Below are positions 26,474-35,144 of a stretch of DNA of 64,000 nt, one piece after another. Positions within the stretch are counted from its first letter, which is position 1; the number at the start of each line of letters is the position of its first letter. Source of the DNA: an uncultured Polaribacter sp. Its GTDB lineage: Bacteria; Bacteroidota; Bacteroidia; Flavobacteriales; Flavobacteriaceae. The notes below the pieces were generated by a model. It had not been told where the DNA came from, ran no database searches, and saw only the letters and a program-made list of their open reading frames with translations. Position numbers and translations under genes: made by a program. Location of the stretch: the NCBI RefSeq assembly GCF_947503875.1, contig NZ_CANNFH010000004.1, forward strand, positions 360,050 through 424,049, read 5' to 3'.

Positions 26474-27691
26474 ATGAAAAAGTATGATGTTGTTATTATT
26501 GGTGGTGGTCCTGCAGGCGGACAAACAGCAAGAAATTTAGCTAAAAAAGGCCATAATGTGTTGTTAGTAGAACGTTTTAATAGTTTTATGGACAATAATT
26601 TTTCTAGTGCAGGAATGACCTTAGAACCATTAAAAGAATTTGATTTACCAGAACATATTATTGGTGCTTATTGGAGTGATATTACTTTGCAATGCACTAA
26701 AAAAAGTTATTATTGGGCATCAGACACCAAACAAGGTGTGGTGCTAGATTATGGTAAATTAAAACAATTTTTGGCAGATGAAACTTTAAAATTTAACGGA
26801 GAAGTTTTAACAGGTTATAAATACATTAGTAAAAAAGTTGGCGATAATGAAGTTGTACTAACACTTCAAAAAAATAAAGGAAGCGAAACATTACAAGTGG
26901 CAACTAAATTGGTAGTAGATGCAACAGGCCCAATAAGAAAGGTTATGTACGATACCAAAGAAAAACAACCAAAAATGGATTTGGGAAGTGGCACAGAATA
27001 TTTAATTGAAGTAGCGCCCGAAATTTACAAGCAGTATAAAGATAGGTTGGTGTTTTTCTTAGGTCACAAATGGGCTATAAAAGGGTATTCTTGGATTTTT
27101 CCTATGGAACAAAACATTTTAAAAGTAGGAGCAGGTAAAGTGCATTTAAAATCTAAAGAACAAGAAAACACAGATAAAACCACTAAAAAAATTACAGAGC
27201 AAATTATTAAAGAGTATTTAAAATGCGATACTTACAAATTGATTGACGCTCATGGTGGAATTATAAGATACGCGAATGGCTTAAAAGATAAATTTTACGA
27301 GAATAAAGTTTTTGCTGTGGGAGATGCTGTTTCTGCCATAAACCCAAGAGGTGGAGAAGGCATACGTTATGCTATGCAAAGTGCAGATTTAGCCTGTGTT
27401 TCTATAGATGAATTTTTAAGAACAGGTAAAACTAATTTTGATAATTATCGAAAAAAATGGCGCAGAAGAAAGTTGTTTAAATGGCGTTTAAGTGAAATTT
27501 CTAGCCAAAGAATGTACAGTAAATATTCTGATGAACAAATAGAAAACAGAGTACAATTTTTTCATGAAAATTTTAGTACACAAGTTTTAATTGATAGTTT
27601 ATTCAATTTTAAATACAACCAAATTTTGTCTCGTATTTATCAATTTATTGTTTTAAAAGTAAAATATAAGTTTAAAAAAGAACAATTTTAA
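26474..27691 (+). CDS. FAD-dependent oxidoreductase, geranylgeranyl reductase family
   Basis: The protein (405 aa) has an N-terminal FAD-binding Rossmann motif (VVIIGGGPAGGQTARNLAKK, then an acidic end at LLVER). The C-terminal flavin motif VFAVGDAVSAINPRGGEGIR is typical of geranylgeranyl reductase/p-hydroxybenzoate-hydroxylase-fold enzymes. Family members reduce isoprenoid double bonds or act as monooxygenases; the substrate here is unknown. The reading frame opens at a TTG two codons earlier, but ATG at 26474 directly precedes KKYDVVIIGGG and is the likely start. It follows tadA by 10 bp and probably shares its transcript. Confidence 0.82.
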   Translation: MKKYDVVIIGGGPAGGQTARNLAKKGHNVLLVERFNSFMDNNFSSAGMTLEPLKEFDLPEHIIGAYWSDITLQCTKKSYYWASDTKQGVVLDYGKLKQFLADETLKFNGEVLTGYKYISKKVGDNEVVLTLQKNKGSETLQVATKLVVDATGPIRKVMYDTKEKQPKMDLGSGTEYLIEVAPEIYKQYKDRLVFFLGHKWAIKGYSWIFPMEQNILKVGAGKVHLKSKEQENTDKTTKKITEQIIKEYLKCDTYKLIDAHGGIIRYANGLKDKFYENKVFAVGDAVSAINPRGGEGIRYAMQSADLACVSIDEFLRTGKTNFDNYRKKWRRRKLFKWRLSEISSQRMYSKYSDEQIENRVQFFHENFSTQVLIDSLFNFKYNQILSRIYQFIVLKVKYKFKKEQF

Positions 27692-27809
27692 ATTGCCTTT
27701 TTTGTTCTTGTATTAATGTTAAAGTTTTAAGAAATAGAACTCGAAAATTTGTGGTGTAATTTGTTTTAGAGAACTTTAGCTCGTAATTCAAATTAAACAA
27801 ACACTACAA

Positions 27810-30317
27810 ATGAAAAATTTTATCTTATTTTTTGTGTTTTTATTTACTGTTTCAGTAACTACAGCACAAGAAACGCCCAAACCAAATTACAGAGCTGCTG
27901 CTAAGTATTCGCCTAAAAACTTGGCAAAAATGGTGCATTCTACAAGTGTAAGACCACATTGGTTAAAAAAAGGAAACCGTTTTTGGTACGCTTATAAAAC
28001 ATCAGAAGGTTCTAAACATTATATTGTAGACGCAGATAAAAAGACAAAAAAATTACTTTTTGATAATGTAAAAATGGCAAAGTGGTTAACAGAAATCACT
28101 AAAGACCCTTATGATGCCAAACATTTACCACGTTTAAATATAAAGTTTAACAAGGCAGAAGATGCATTTCGTTTTAGAGTAACAGCAACAGAAGAAGTTG
28201 AAGTTGTAGACGAAGATAAAAAAGAGGAAACTAAAAAAGATTCTACTATTACCAAAAAGGCAAAAAAGAAAAAGCCTAAAATAGAGAAAAAAGTGTATTA
28301 TTTAGAATACAAATTAGGTGGTAATGGTTTAACAATCATCAACAATAAAAAAGAAGAAAAAAGACCTTGGAGAAGATGGGCAAATGTTGCTCCAGACAGT
28401 TCTATTGTGTTGTATTCTAAAAATTACAATCTGTATTGGATGGATAAAATGAACTTTAAAAAGTTTATTAAAGATGAAAAAGATAGCACAGTTGTAGAAA
28501 ACCAATGGACAAAAGATGGAGAAGAAAACTATGGTTATGGAGGTGGAAATAGAGGACAAGACAATGAAGATGTAGAAAAGAAAAAAGATGACAGAAAAGG
28601 CGTTTGGGGAACTTGGTCTCATGATTCTAAGAAATTTGTTTTTCAAAAATCTGATTCTAGACACATAAAAGATTTATGGGTAATTAATTCTACAGGTAAA
28701 AAAAGACCTACTTTAGAAACCTATAAATACCACATGCCTGGAGAACAAGAATACTACAAATCTGAGTTGTTAATTTTTGATATTCCAACAAAATCGCATG
28801 TTAAAGTGCCTTTAGATACCATTCGTCAGCAAAGTATTTCTGTATTTAGAGCTCCAAGAAAACAATCAAACAGAGATGATGATTTTCAACCTTCGTTGTT
28901 ACTTTCTAATAAAGGAAAAGTATATTTTAGTGTAATCTCTAGAGACAGAAAAAAGTACGATATTAATGTTGCAGACATAAATACTGGAGAATATAAAACG
29001 TTAATAGAAGAGCGTTTTAATACCTACATAGAGTCTAGTCCTTTGGTTTTATTCAACAATGAAACAGAAATGTTGCATTGGGCAGAAAGAGATGGTTGGG
29101 CACATTTCTATTTATATGACGCAGAAGGGAACTTAAAAAATCAAGTTACAGAAGGCGATTATCATGTAGATGGTTTTGCAGGTTTAGATGAAAAAAGTAG
29201 AACCTTATATTTTACAGCAAATGGTGTAAATAAAAAACAAGATCCTTACTATTTACATACCTATAAAATTGGTTTAAATGGAAATGGAATGAAAACGCTA
29301 GATCCAGGAGATTTTACAGCAACTGCTTCTATGGCAGATTCTAACAAGTATTTTGTTAGCAATTATTCTAGAGTAAATACCGTACCAAAATCTGAATTAA
29401 GAAATGCAAACGGACGTAAAGTAATGGATTTAGAAACTGCAGATTTATCTCAGTTAATGGCTTCTGGATATAAATTTCCAGAACCTTTTAAAGTAAAAGC
29501 AGACGATGGTATTACAGATATTTACGGTGTAATGTACAAGCCTTTTGATATGGATTCTACAAAAGTGTATCCGCTTTTAGAATATGTATATCCTGGGCCA
29601 CAAACAGAAGCTGTAAATAAATCTTTTTCTTACAGAATGGATAGGTTAGATAGAATGGCGCAAGTTGGTTTTGTAGTAATTACTTTAGGAAATAGAGGTG
29701 GACATCCAGATAGATCTAAATGGTACCACAATTATAGTTATGGCAATTTACGAGATTATGGTTTGGCAGATAAAAAATATGTAGCGCAACAATTGGCGAA
29801 TAAGCACAAGTTTATTGATATTGAAAAAGTAGGAATTTACGGACATTCTGGAGGTGGATTTATGTCTACAGCAGCAATGTTGGTATATCCAGATTTCTTT
29901 AAAGCCGCAGTTTCTTCCGCAGGAAATCATGATAATAATGTGTATAATTCTTGGTGGAGTGAAACACATCATGGAGTGAAAGAAGAAATTGACGAGAAAG
30001 GAAAAATCTCTCATAAATATAAAATTGATGACAATCAATCTCTAGCAAAAAACTTAAAAGGACATTTAATGTTGATTCATGGAGATATGGATAATAACGT
30101 GCATCCTGCAGGAACTATAAGAATGGCAGAACAACTAATTAAAGCGCACAAACGTTTTAAATTTATGATTATGCCAGGACAAAGACATGGTTTTGGTAGC
30201 ATGACAGAATATTCTTTCTGGTTAAGAGCAGATCATTTTAGTAAGTATTTATTGGGTGAAGAAGTTACAGATACAGATATTTTATTTATGAATATGGATA
30301 AACCAATGAATAGGTAA
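27810..30317 (+). CDS. Secreted S9 family prolyl oligopeptidase (DPP IV-like)
   Basis: The 835-aa protein has a signal peptide (MKNFILFFVFLFTVSVTTAQ) and a beta-propeller region to about residue 560. A lysine/glutamate-rich insert occupies about residues 130-165. The C-terminal alpha/beta-hydrolase domain carries the catalytic triad: S680 in YGHSGGGF, D761 in HGDMDNNVHP and H793 in GQRHGFG. This places it in peptidase family S9 (subfamily B/C), which cleaves dipeptides, often after proline, in the periplasm or at the cell surface. It is monocistronic; the 118-bp upstream spacer contains no certain promoter match. Confidence 0.92.
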   Translation: MKNFILFFVFLFTVSVTTAQETPKPNYRAAAKYSPKNLAKMVHSTSVRPHWLKKGNRFWYAYKTSEGSKHYIVDADKKTKKLLFDNVKMAKWLTEITKDPYDAKHLPRLNIKFNKAEDAFRFRVTATEEVEVVDEDKKEETKKDSTITKKAKKKKPKIEKKVYYLEYKLGGNGLTIINNKKEEKRPWRRWANVAPDSSIVLYSKNYNLYWMDKMNFKKFIKDEKDSTVVENQWTKDGEENYGYGGGNRGQDNEDVEKKKDDRKGVWGTWSHDSKKFVFQKSDSRHIKDLWVINSTGKKRPTLETYKYHMPGEQEYYKSELLIFDIPTKSHVKVPLDTIRQQSISVFRAPRKQSNRDDDFQPSLLLSNKGKVYFSVISRDRKKYDINVADINTGEYKTLIEERFNTYIESSPLVLFNNETEMLHWAERDGWAHFYLYDAEGNLKNQVTEGDYHVDGFAGLDEKSRTLYFTANGVNKKQDPYYLHTYKIGLNGNGMKTLDPGDFTATASMADSNKYFVSNYSRVNTVPKSELRNANGRKVMDLETADLSQLMASGYKFPEPFKVKADDGITDIYGVMYKPFDMDSTKVYPLLEYVYPGPQTEAVNKSFSYRMDRLDRMAQVGFVVITLGNRGGHPDRSKWYHNYSYGNLRDYGLADKKYVAQQLANKHKFIDIEKVGIYGHSGGGFMSTAAMLVYPDFFKAAVSSAGNHDNNVYNSWWSETHHGVKEEIDEKGKISHKYKIDDNQSLAKNLKGHLMLIHGDMDNNVHPAGTIRMAEQLIKAHKRFKFMIMPGQRHGFGSMTEYSFWLRADHFSKYLLGEEVTDTDILFMNMDKPMNR

Positions 30318-30397
30318 TTCCATCCCATGCTAACCTTCCTATTTCGACTAAGCTCAATATAAACAAGGGAAGTGATGCTTACTCTTGAGGTAAGTAT

Positions 30398-30440
30398 AAA
30401 CCTTAAAGGATTTTATTGTTCTTTAGGGTTTATTTTTTTG
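30398..30440 (+). terminator. Intrinsic terminator after the S9 peptidase
   Basis: AAACCTTAAAG and CTTTAGGGTTT form an 11-bp stem with one wobble around a 12-nt loop, followed by ATTTTTTT. Confidence 0.7.
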
Positions 30441-30492
30441 ATAGAATTAAGAATGTTCCTTAATTTTAGTTTGAATTTTAAATATGTGTTTT

Positions 30493-30720
30493 ATGAAGAA
30501 GACTTATAAAATAATATCTACTGTAGCTATTGTGTTGTTTGGTATTTCTTATGTTTTTGATAAATTCGGTTTTTTATCGGCTTATAATCCTGATGATTTA
30601 AGGAGTATTCTTGTAATGGTGTATCTTTTTACGAGTTTAAGGTATAATCAGATAGAGATTGAAGATAAAGGTGCAGAAATTCAGCATTTAAAATTGAAAT
30701 TAAAGAAATTTGAAGAATAG
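30493..30720 (+). CDS. Small membrane protein of unknown function
   Basis: The 75-aa product (MKKTYKIISTVAIVLFGISY...) has two hydrophobic segments, at about residues 8-22 and 36-48. A C-terminal charged heptad-like tail (IEDKGAEIQHLKLKLKKFEE) looks like a short coiled coil. The frame is open three codons further upstream (MCF at 30484), but the MKKTYK start is the more typical. I do not recognise a family. Codon use and the membrane/coiled-coil layout suggest a real gene. Confidence 0.55.
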   Translation: MKKTYKIISTVAIVLFGISYVFDKFGFLSAYNPDDLRSILVMVYLFTSLRYNQIEIEDKGAEIQHLKLKLKKFEE

Positions 30721-30737
30721 TTTTAGCACACGATTTT

Positions 30738-30830
30738 TATTTCGAACGTATGGAGAAGTCTCATAATCTAGCTAACGTAAATCATGGTAAGCATTATGAG
30801 ATTTCTTCCAAAAGGTAGAAATAACGACAG
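30738..30830. repeat. Imperfect inverted element, tandem copy A
   Basis: The left part (TTCGAACGTATGGAGAAGTC) pairs imperfectly with the right end (ATGAGATTTCTTCC...GAAATAACGACAG). A second copy lies 30 bp downstream. Confidence 0.8.
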
Positions 30831-30863
30831 GATTCTAATAAAGAAAACGATTCACACAACAGT

Positions 30864-30955
30864 TGTCACTTCGAACGTATGGAGAAGTCTCATAAACTAG
30901 CTAACATAAACTAGAGCAAGCGTTATAAGATTTCTCCCAAAAGGACGAAATGACA
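30864..30955. repeat. Imperfect inverted element, tandem copy B
   Basis: This has the same TTCGAACGTATGGAGAAGTC core as copy A and ends in GACGAAATGACA. TGTCA/TGACA ends are shared with the elements at 24 and 39 kb. The pair fills the gap between convergent genes; the 262-bp spacer 30721-30982 has no coding sequence that I can support. Confidence 0.8.
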
Positions 30956-30982
30956 GGATTCGAGTGGAGAAAATAAAATAGT

Positions 30983-31189
30983 TTAATCTTCTACAAACTC
31001 TAAAATATCCGCTGGTTGGCAATCTAAAGCTTTACAAATTGCTTCTAAAGTAGAAAAACGAACTGCTTTGGCTTTCCCAGATTTTAAAATGGATAAATTG
31101 GCTGTAGTAATACCAATAATTGCTGCCAGTTCTTTACTTCGCATTTTGCGTTTGGCAAGCATTACATCTAAGTTTACAATAATTGCCAT
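30983..31189 (-). CDS. Cro/CI-type HTH regulator (YozG-like)
   Basis: The 68-aa protein is a single helix-turn-helix domain: MLAKRKMRSKELAAIIGITT, ANLSILKSGKAKAVRFSTLE, AICKALDCQPADILEF. This is the small XRE/HTH_26 type that commonly follows DUF2975 membrane proteins. It starts 2 bp after the stop of the upstream DUF2975 gene and is the last gene of a four-gene minus-strand run, so it is probably a cotranscribed autoregulator. Confidence 0.92.
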   Translation of the reverse strand: MAIIVNLDVMLAKRKMRSKELAAIIGITTANLSILKSGKAKAVRFSTLEAICKALDCQPADILEFVED

Positions 31190-31191
31190 AA

Positions 31192-31938
31192 TTATATTGT
31201 TAGGTCGTTTTCTGTTTGAATTTCGTGTGCTCTTTTTAGAAGTTTACCTAAAACGAACAAACTTAATGCAAATATAATTATGGTAAAATCTATATCTAAT
31301 CTTGGATTGATACTTAGGTTTATATTTTGGTCTTGCATTTTATTTAAGCCAACATAACCATAATACAAACCAAAAATAATACTAAAAATTAATTTACTAA
31401 GTTGCCAAACAATCAATAAGCTGGCAATCCAATTTATTTTTTTTGTAAGCTGTAAACTAAAGGAAAGGTTTGTACTTAGTATTTTAAAAAGCGATTTTAA
31501 CTGAAAAAAGATAAAAATGAGTATGATTATAGATAAATATGTGTTTAGAAAAATAGCAGAAGACAATACCCAATTATCTGTTTTTAAATTTAGGTAACTA
31601 TTCATTGCTAAAGAATCTGTGTTGGACGATAATTCAAGATTTGAATTAGGTTTAAATTGCAGTTTTGTATCCGCATTAAAAGATAGGAAAACACGAACAG
31701 GAACATTTTTAGTATTTGCATACAGTTTTGATTTTTCTGAGGTTTCAATGGTATCATTATCAGTAAAAATAGTAAAAGAAATAGCGATTATTAAAAATAG
31801 AATACCACCCCAAAAAGTAAGGCTAAATAAGCCATGTAAAAACGTAGTCAGTCCCTTTTTTTTATAGATGCTATAAATGGCAAAAGAAAGAAGGCTAAAA
31901 ATGGTTAGGTATAAAATTGTTTGAAAAATAGGAATCAT
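31192..31938 (-). CDS. DUF2975-type membrane protein, third of the operon
   Basis: The 248-aa protein has four hydrophobic segments (about residues 5-24, 40-58, 128-147 and 170-190) and a last one near 218-235. The C-terminus LLKRAHEIQTENDLTI carries the 'E-x-DLTI' tail typical of DUF2975 proteins. Between segments two and three lies an ~70-residue hydrophilic loop (YANTKNVPVRVFLSFNADTK ...) absent from the two shorter upstream paralogues. Function is unknown; this family is usually genetically linked to a small HTH regulator, as here. Confidence 0.8.
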   Translation of the reverse strand: MIPIFQTILYLTIFSLLSFAIYSIYKKKGLTTFLHGLFSLTFWGGILFLIIAISFTIFTDNDTIETSEKSKLYANTKNVPVRVFLSFNADTKLQFKPNSNLELSSNTDSLAMNSYLNLKTDNWVLSSAIFLNTYLSIIILIFIFFQLKSLFKILSTNLSFSLQLTKKINWIASLLIVWQLSKLIFSIIFGLYYGYVGLNKMQDQNINLSINPRLDIDFTIIIFALSLFVLGKLLKRAHEIQTENDLTI

Positions 31939-31940
31939 AA

Positions 31941-32444
31941 TTAAATCGTTAAATCGTTTTCTTGTTTTAGCGTATTTCCTTTTTGAATAACTTTACTAAA
32001 AATGATTAAAAAGAAACCAAAAACAACCATTAAAAGAGACAAATACCTTGAATCTCCATTGAAATACAAAAAGTATTTTACATCTATAAAAAAGATTGAA
32101 AAACTTAATAGAAATGCTATTAAGTTTGAAGCAATAAATAATTTACCAGCATTAAATAAGTAGTCAGATGTTAGGCTACTGAAATAATCATTTATTTGTT
32201 TTAGAAGTAATATTTTAATTAAAAAATAAGCACCATAAAGAAACAAACCAAAAGCCAAGATTTTTAAACCTACCAAAAGTTTTAAAAATAATGGAGTGCC
32301 TTCATTATTAAAGTGCCCTTGATATAAGACATCATTTTCAAATAATAAAGCAGAAACAATTAATATATTATCGGCTAAAAACCAAAATAGAATTAATGCA
32401 AATAGCGCTAAGGCCATTGTTTTTAGATTTTTTATCTTTTTCAT
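31941..32444 (-). CDS. DUF2975-type membrane protein, second of the operon
   Basis: The 167-aa protein has four predicted membrane segments and ends in QKGNTLKQENDLTI, the same tail as its neighbours. It lies 2 bp from the genes on either side. Sequence similarity to the paralogues is clearest in the last helix and tail (FGFFLIIFSKVIQKG). Confidence 0.78.
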   Translation of the reverse strand: MKKIKNLKTMALALFALILFWFLADNILIVSALLFENDVLYQGHFNNEGTPLFLKLLVGLKILAFGLFLYGAYFLIKILLLKQINDYFSSLTSDYLFNAGKLFIASNLIAFLLSFSIFFIDVKYFLYFNGDSRYLSLLMVVFGFFLIIFSKVIQKGNTLKQENDLTI

Positions 32445-32446
32445 AA

Positions 32447-32968
32447 TTATATCGTTAAATCGTTTTCTTGTTTTGCGTTTTTGGCTATTTTAAAAATCTC
32501 ACTTAATACCAAGAAGAATAATCCTAAACAAATATTCATAACATTTTCATTTGATCCTATTTCAAACGTAATACCTGATTTATAATAATATAAGTTAGAA
32601 ACGAATGATAACACTATAGAAATAATAGCTGAAATAATTATCAGATTCCCGATTTTTAAGAAGGAATTGATTACATAATCCTCAAATATTTTTACTCTTA
32701 AAAAGTGATATAATACTTTCCTAAAAATATAGAATGCTGCTATTAATAATAAATAATTAATAGTAGAAATTGAAATTAGTATATTAGAAAACAGGTCTTT
32801 TGGATTGTAATTTTCTGAGTCAATTATTAGTTCTATATCTATAAAACTTAAATCTGTAAAGTCTATAAAGAAAACTCCAATAGCTATTGCAATGCAACTT
32901 AGCATTAAAGGAATTGTTATAATAAAAATAATATCTACAATTGTTTTTAAAATATTTAATTTTCTCAT
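32447..32968 (-). CDS. DUF2975-type membrane protein, first of the operon
   Basis: The 173-aa protein has four hydrophobic segments and ends in LSEIFKIAKNAKQENDLTI. It is the promoter-proximal gene of the run of three membrane paralogues plus an HTH regulator. A good -7 element lies 22 bp upstream of its ATG, with a palindrome overlapping the -33 region. Confidence 0.78.
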   Translation of the reverse strand: MRKLNILKTIVDIIFIITIPLMLSCIAIAIGVFFIDFTDLSFIDIELIIDSENYNPKDLFSNILISISTINYLLLIAAFYIFRKVLYHFLRVKIFEDYVINSFLKIGNLIIISAIISIVLSFVSNLYYYKSGITFEIGSNENVMNICLGLFFLVLSEIFKIAKNAKQENDLTI

Positions 32969-32990
32969 AATAATTATTGTTTTACGATAA

Positions 32991-32998
32991 CAAATATA
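32991..32998 (-). promoter_or_regulatory. -7 promoter element of the DUF2975-HTH operon
   Basis: Minus-strand TATATTTG matches TAnnTTTG. A TTG sits 17 bp further upstream, within the inverted repeat at 33004-33022. Confidence 0.6.
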
Positions 32999-33003
32999 TA
33001 AAA

Positions 33004-33022
33004 ATTATTGAAAAACAATAAT
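33004..33022. promoter_or_regulatory. Candidate operator, ATTATTG inverted repeat
   Basis: ATTATTG and CAATAAT are perfect 7-bp arms around five bases, overlapping the presumed -33 region of the DUF2975-HTH operon. It is a reasonable binding site for the operon's own HTH protein; this is inference. Confidence 0.4.
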
Positions 33023-33061
33023 AAAATAGTTTAAAAAAATAATTATTTAAGTTTAAAACAA

Positions 33062-33091
33062 AAAAAATCAGCACTAAAAAGCACTGATTTT
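33062..33091 (-). terminator. Intrinsic terminator after the Bax-inhibitor-1 gene
   Basis: On the minus strand AAAATCAG-tgctttttagtg-CTGATTTTTTTT forms a strong hairpin with a T-run, 27 bp after the stop at 33119. Confidence 0.8.
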
Positions 33092-33118
33092 GTTGAAAAT
33101 ATAAGTTAAAAATATCTA

Positions 33119-33820
33119 TTAATCTCTAGACATAAATATTCTTAAAATATACCAAAATAATAACATTAAAGAGGCAAATAAACCCAAAGAAGCAGGTATA
33201 TAATCTTCGGTTCCGTATTTGTTTACCATTTCAGAAGTTTGGTATAAAATGCTACCTGCAGCCAAAACACACATACCTACAGAAAACCATAAACCTAAAT
33301 TAAAGCCAAATAAAGTACCCGCTACAATTAAACCAATTGCTATAAAAAAGCCAACGGTTAACCCTGCTTTTATAAAAGAAAAATCTTTTTTAGTTACAAA
33401 AACAATGGCAGAAATACCTATAAAAAGTGCTAATGTAACTAAGGCTGCTTGTTGCACTAGTTCAGTACTTTCTGTGTAATACATAGCAATGTACAAAAGC
33501 GGTACAAAAATAATGGCTTGTGCAAAAACGTATAATGCGTAGGCCATATATTGTATGTTTTTGTCTGTCGTTTTTAGAGCAGTACTTTCTGCGTAATTGG
33601 TAGCTAACATAAAACCACCTAACATTACTAGCCAACGCCAACCTTCTGTCATAGACAACATAAAGTTTACAATGGCATCACTTTGTAACAGTAAATATTC
33701 AAAAAGCACAAATAGTAAAACGCCACCTGCAACGTGCGTGTATGTTTTTTTATAAAATTCTACACGAGCTTGGTCTGTAGACTCAATTAAAAGCGTTTTG
33801 TTGGTTAAATTATTGTCCAT
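33119..33820 (-). CDS. Bax inhibitor-1/YccA family membrane protein
   Basis: The 233-aa protein has seven hydrophobic segments after a ~28-residue N-terminal tail. The BI-1 pattern is visible: YKKTYTHVAGGVLLFVLFEY, then GLWFSVGMCVLAAGSILYQT, SEMVNKYGTEDYIPASLGLF, and a final helix LMLLFWYILRIF. In this family two acidic residues in the sixth/seventh helices form a pH-sensitive calcium-leak site; the Glu in TSEMVNKYGTED and the following acidic residues fit. A terminator follows. Confidence 0.88.
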   Translation of the reverse strand: MDNNLTNKTLLIESTDQARVEFYKKTYTHVAGGVLLFVLFEYLLLQSDAIVNFMLSMTEGWRWLVMLGGFMLATNYAESTALKTTDKNIQYMAYALYVFAQAIIFVPLLYIAMYYTESTELVQQAALVTLALFIGISAIVFVTKKDFSFIKAGLTVGFFIAIGLIVAGTLFGFNLGLWFSVGMCVLAAGSILYQTSEMVNKYGTEDYIPASLGLFASLMLLFWYILRIFMSRD

Positions 33821-33861
33821 AATAGTTTTTGGTTTAATTAAATGATTTGGTTTTATCTTAT

Positions 33862-33970
33862 TTTTTAATTGATTGTATTTAAATTGTAATTCAAGTTTTA
33901 TGCTAGAAATATAGTACTAATCCAAGTTTTATTACAACTAACGCAAGTCAGTCTGAACCTGTCGAAGACC
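33862..33970. repeat. 109-bp direct repeat, copy 1
   Basis: This copy runs from TTTTTAATTGATTG to GTCGAAGAC and is colinear with 34028-34136, with substitutions but no net gap. The spacer between copies carries the inverse end sequence CTTCGACAAGCTCAGTGAGAC. Confidence 0.85.
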
Positions 33971-34027
33971 TTTTTCATTATTTTATTTTACAAGCTTCAC
34001 TTCGACAAGCTCAGTGAGACATTTTGA

Positions 34028-34136
34028 TTTTTAATTTATTGTATTTAAATCATAATTTAAGTTTTATGCTATAAATATAATATTAATCTTAGTTTTATTA
34101 CGACTAACGTAAGTCAGTCTGAGCTTGTCGAAGACT
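34028..34136. repeat. 109-bp direct repeat, copy 2
   Basis: This is the second copy at a period of 166 bp. Its right end includes part of the stop codon of the gene on the minus strand at 34135. It ends in CAGTCTGAGCTTGTCGAAGAC, a sequence found again at 35106-35123. Confidence 0.85.
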
Positions 34137-35058
34137 ATTTTATCTCAATTATGCGTTCTTCAATATTTGTACTGCCTTGTGCTTTTACTTCTTTTGTTTC
34201 TATGCTATAGATTACCCATCCTGTTGCTCCATGTATTCTAGAGGCCGTAAAAGTTTCGTTGGTTAATGTCGGAAAATCTTTACGATCTGGAAATTTAGCA
34301 ACACCATTATTTAATTTTTTAAGATATTTATACGTTTCATTGGTTAGTTGTTCTGCATTTACAACCTGCTGCATTCTAATTACAGCATTACCATCTTCTG
34401 TATTAATTTCATCTAAACTATAACTTAGGTCTGTATCAAAAGGTTTACCACCAAAATTATTACGTAAGCTAACATTACCCTTCACTTCTTCGTTTAAAGT
34501 GTATTTTATACCATGAAAACTATAAAACTGAATGGCATCTTTTATCGCATTTGCTTCAATAGCCTCTTTAGAGTTAAAATTTTTCATTACACCATTTATA
34601 ATGTTGCTAATGTTTGGTACATCCTTTAATTCGTCTTTTAATTGGTCTATTACTTTAAGTTGATAATCTCTAATGCTTTCCCAATTTACAACTTCCATAA
34701 AAGAACCAAATTCATCTGTCTTAATTTGTACAACAATATCACTTGCTAAAGCACTAATTTTTTGTATAATTTCATTGTCGGTTTCTACTTTGTAGTTTTT
34801 ATAATTCCACGCTGTAGTGTAACTATTTGCGGTAGAATCTATTATTTTTAAATCAACTTCGTAAGTGGTAAATTCTCTAGAAACTGTGTCTTTTCCTTTC
34901 AATTTTAGTTTTTCTAAAGAAACATTATAAGATTGCTGGTCTAATTTAGACCAATAACCAATTACTTGCACAGTAGAATCTTTTACGCTTATTTGAGAAA
35001 ATAGAGGTGCACAAAAAAGAAAGAACGCAAAGGCTATAAATATTCTTTTAATTTTCAT
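34135..35058 (-). CDS. Secreted protein of unknown function
   Basis: The 307-aa protein has a signal peptide (MKIKRIFIAFAFFLFCAPLFSQ) and no lipobox, so a periplasmic or secreted location is expected. The mature part is rich in beta-type segments, with a Tyr-Thr-Thr-Ala-Trp-rich region and repeated Asn/Thr turns. I do not recognise the family with confidence. Downstream, the stop codon is embedded in copy 2 of the 109-bp repeat. The gene is 86 bp downstream of umuD on the same strand, and a GTCGAAGAC repeat fragment separates the two. Confidence 0.75.
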   Translation of the reverse strand: MKIKRIFIAFAFFLFCAPLFSQISVKDSTVQVIGYWSKLDQQSYNVSLEKLKLKGKDTVSREFTTYEVDLKIIDSTANSYTTAWNYKNYKVETDNEIIQKISALASDIVVQIKTDEFGSFMEVVNWESIRDYQLKVIDQLKDELKDVPNISNIINGVMKNFNSKEAIEANAIKDAIQFYSFHGIKYTLNEEVKGNVSLRNNFGGKPFDTDLSYSLDEINTEDGNAVIRMQQVVNAEQLTNETYKYLKKLNNGVAKFPDRKDFPTLTNETFTASRIHGATGWVIYSIETKEVKAQGSTNIEERIIEIK

Positions 35059-35144
35059 GTGCTCATTAGGCTTTTTTAAGATAATAATTGATGGATAGTT
35101 AATTGGTCTGAGCTTGTCGAAGACTAAATCAAACCCAGGAATAA

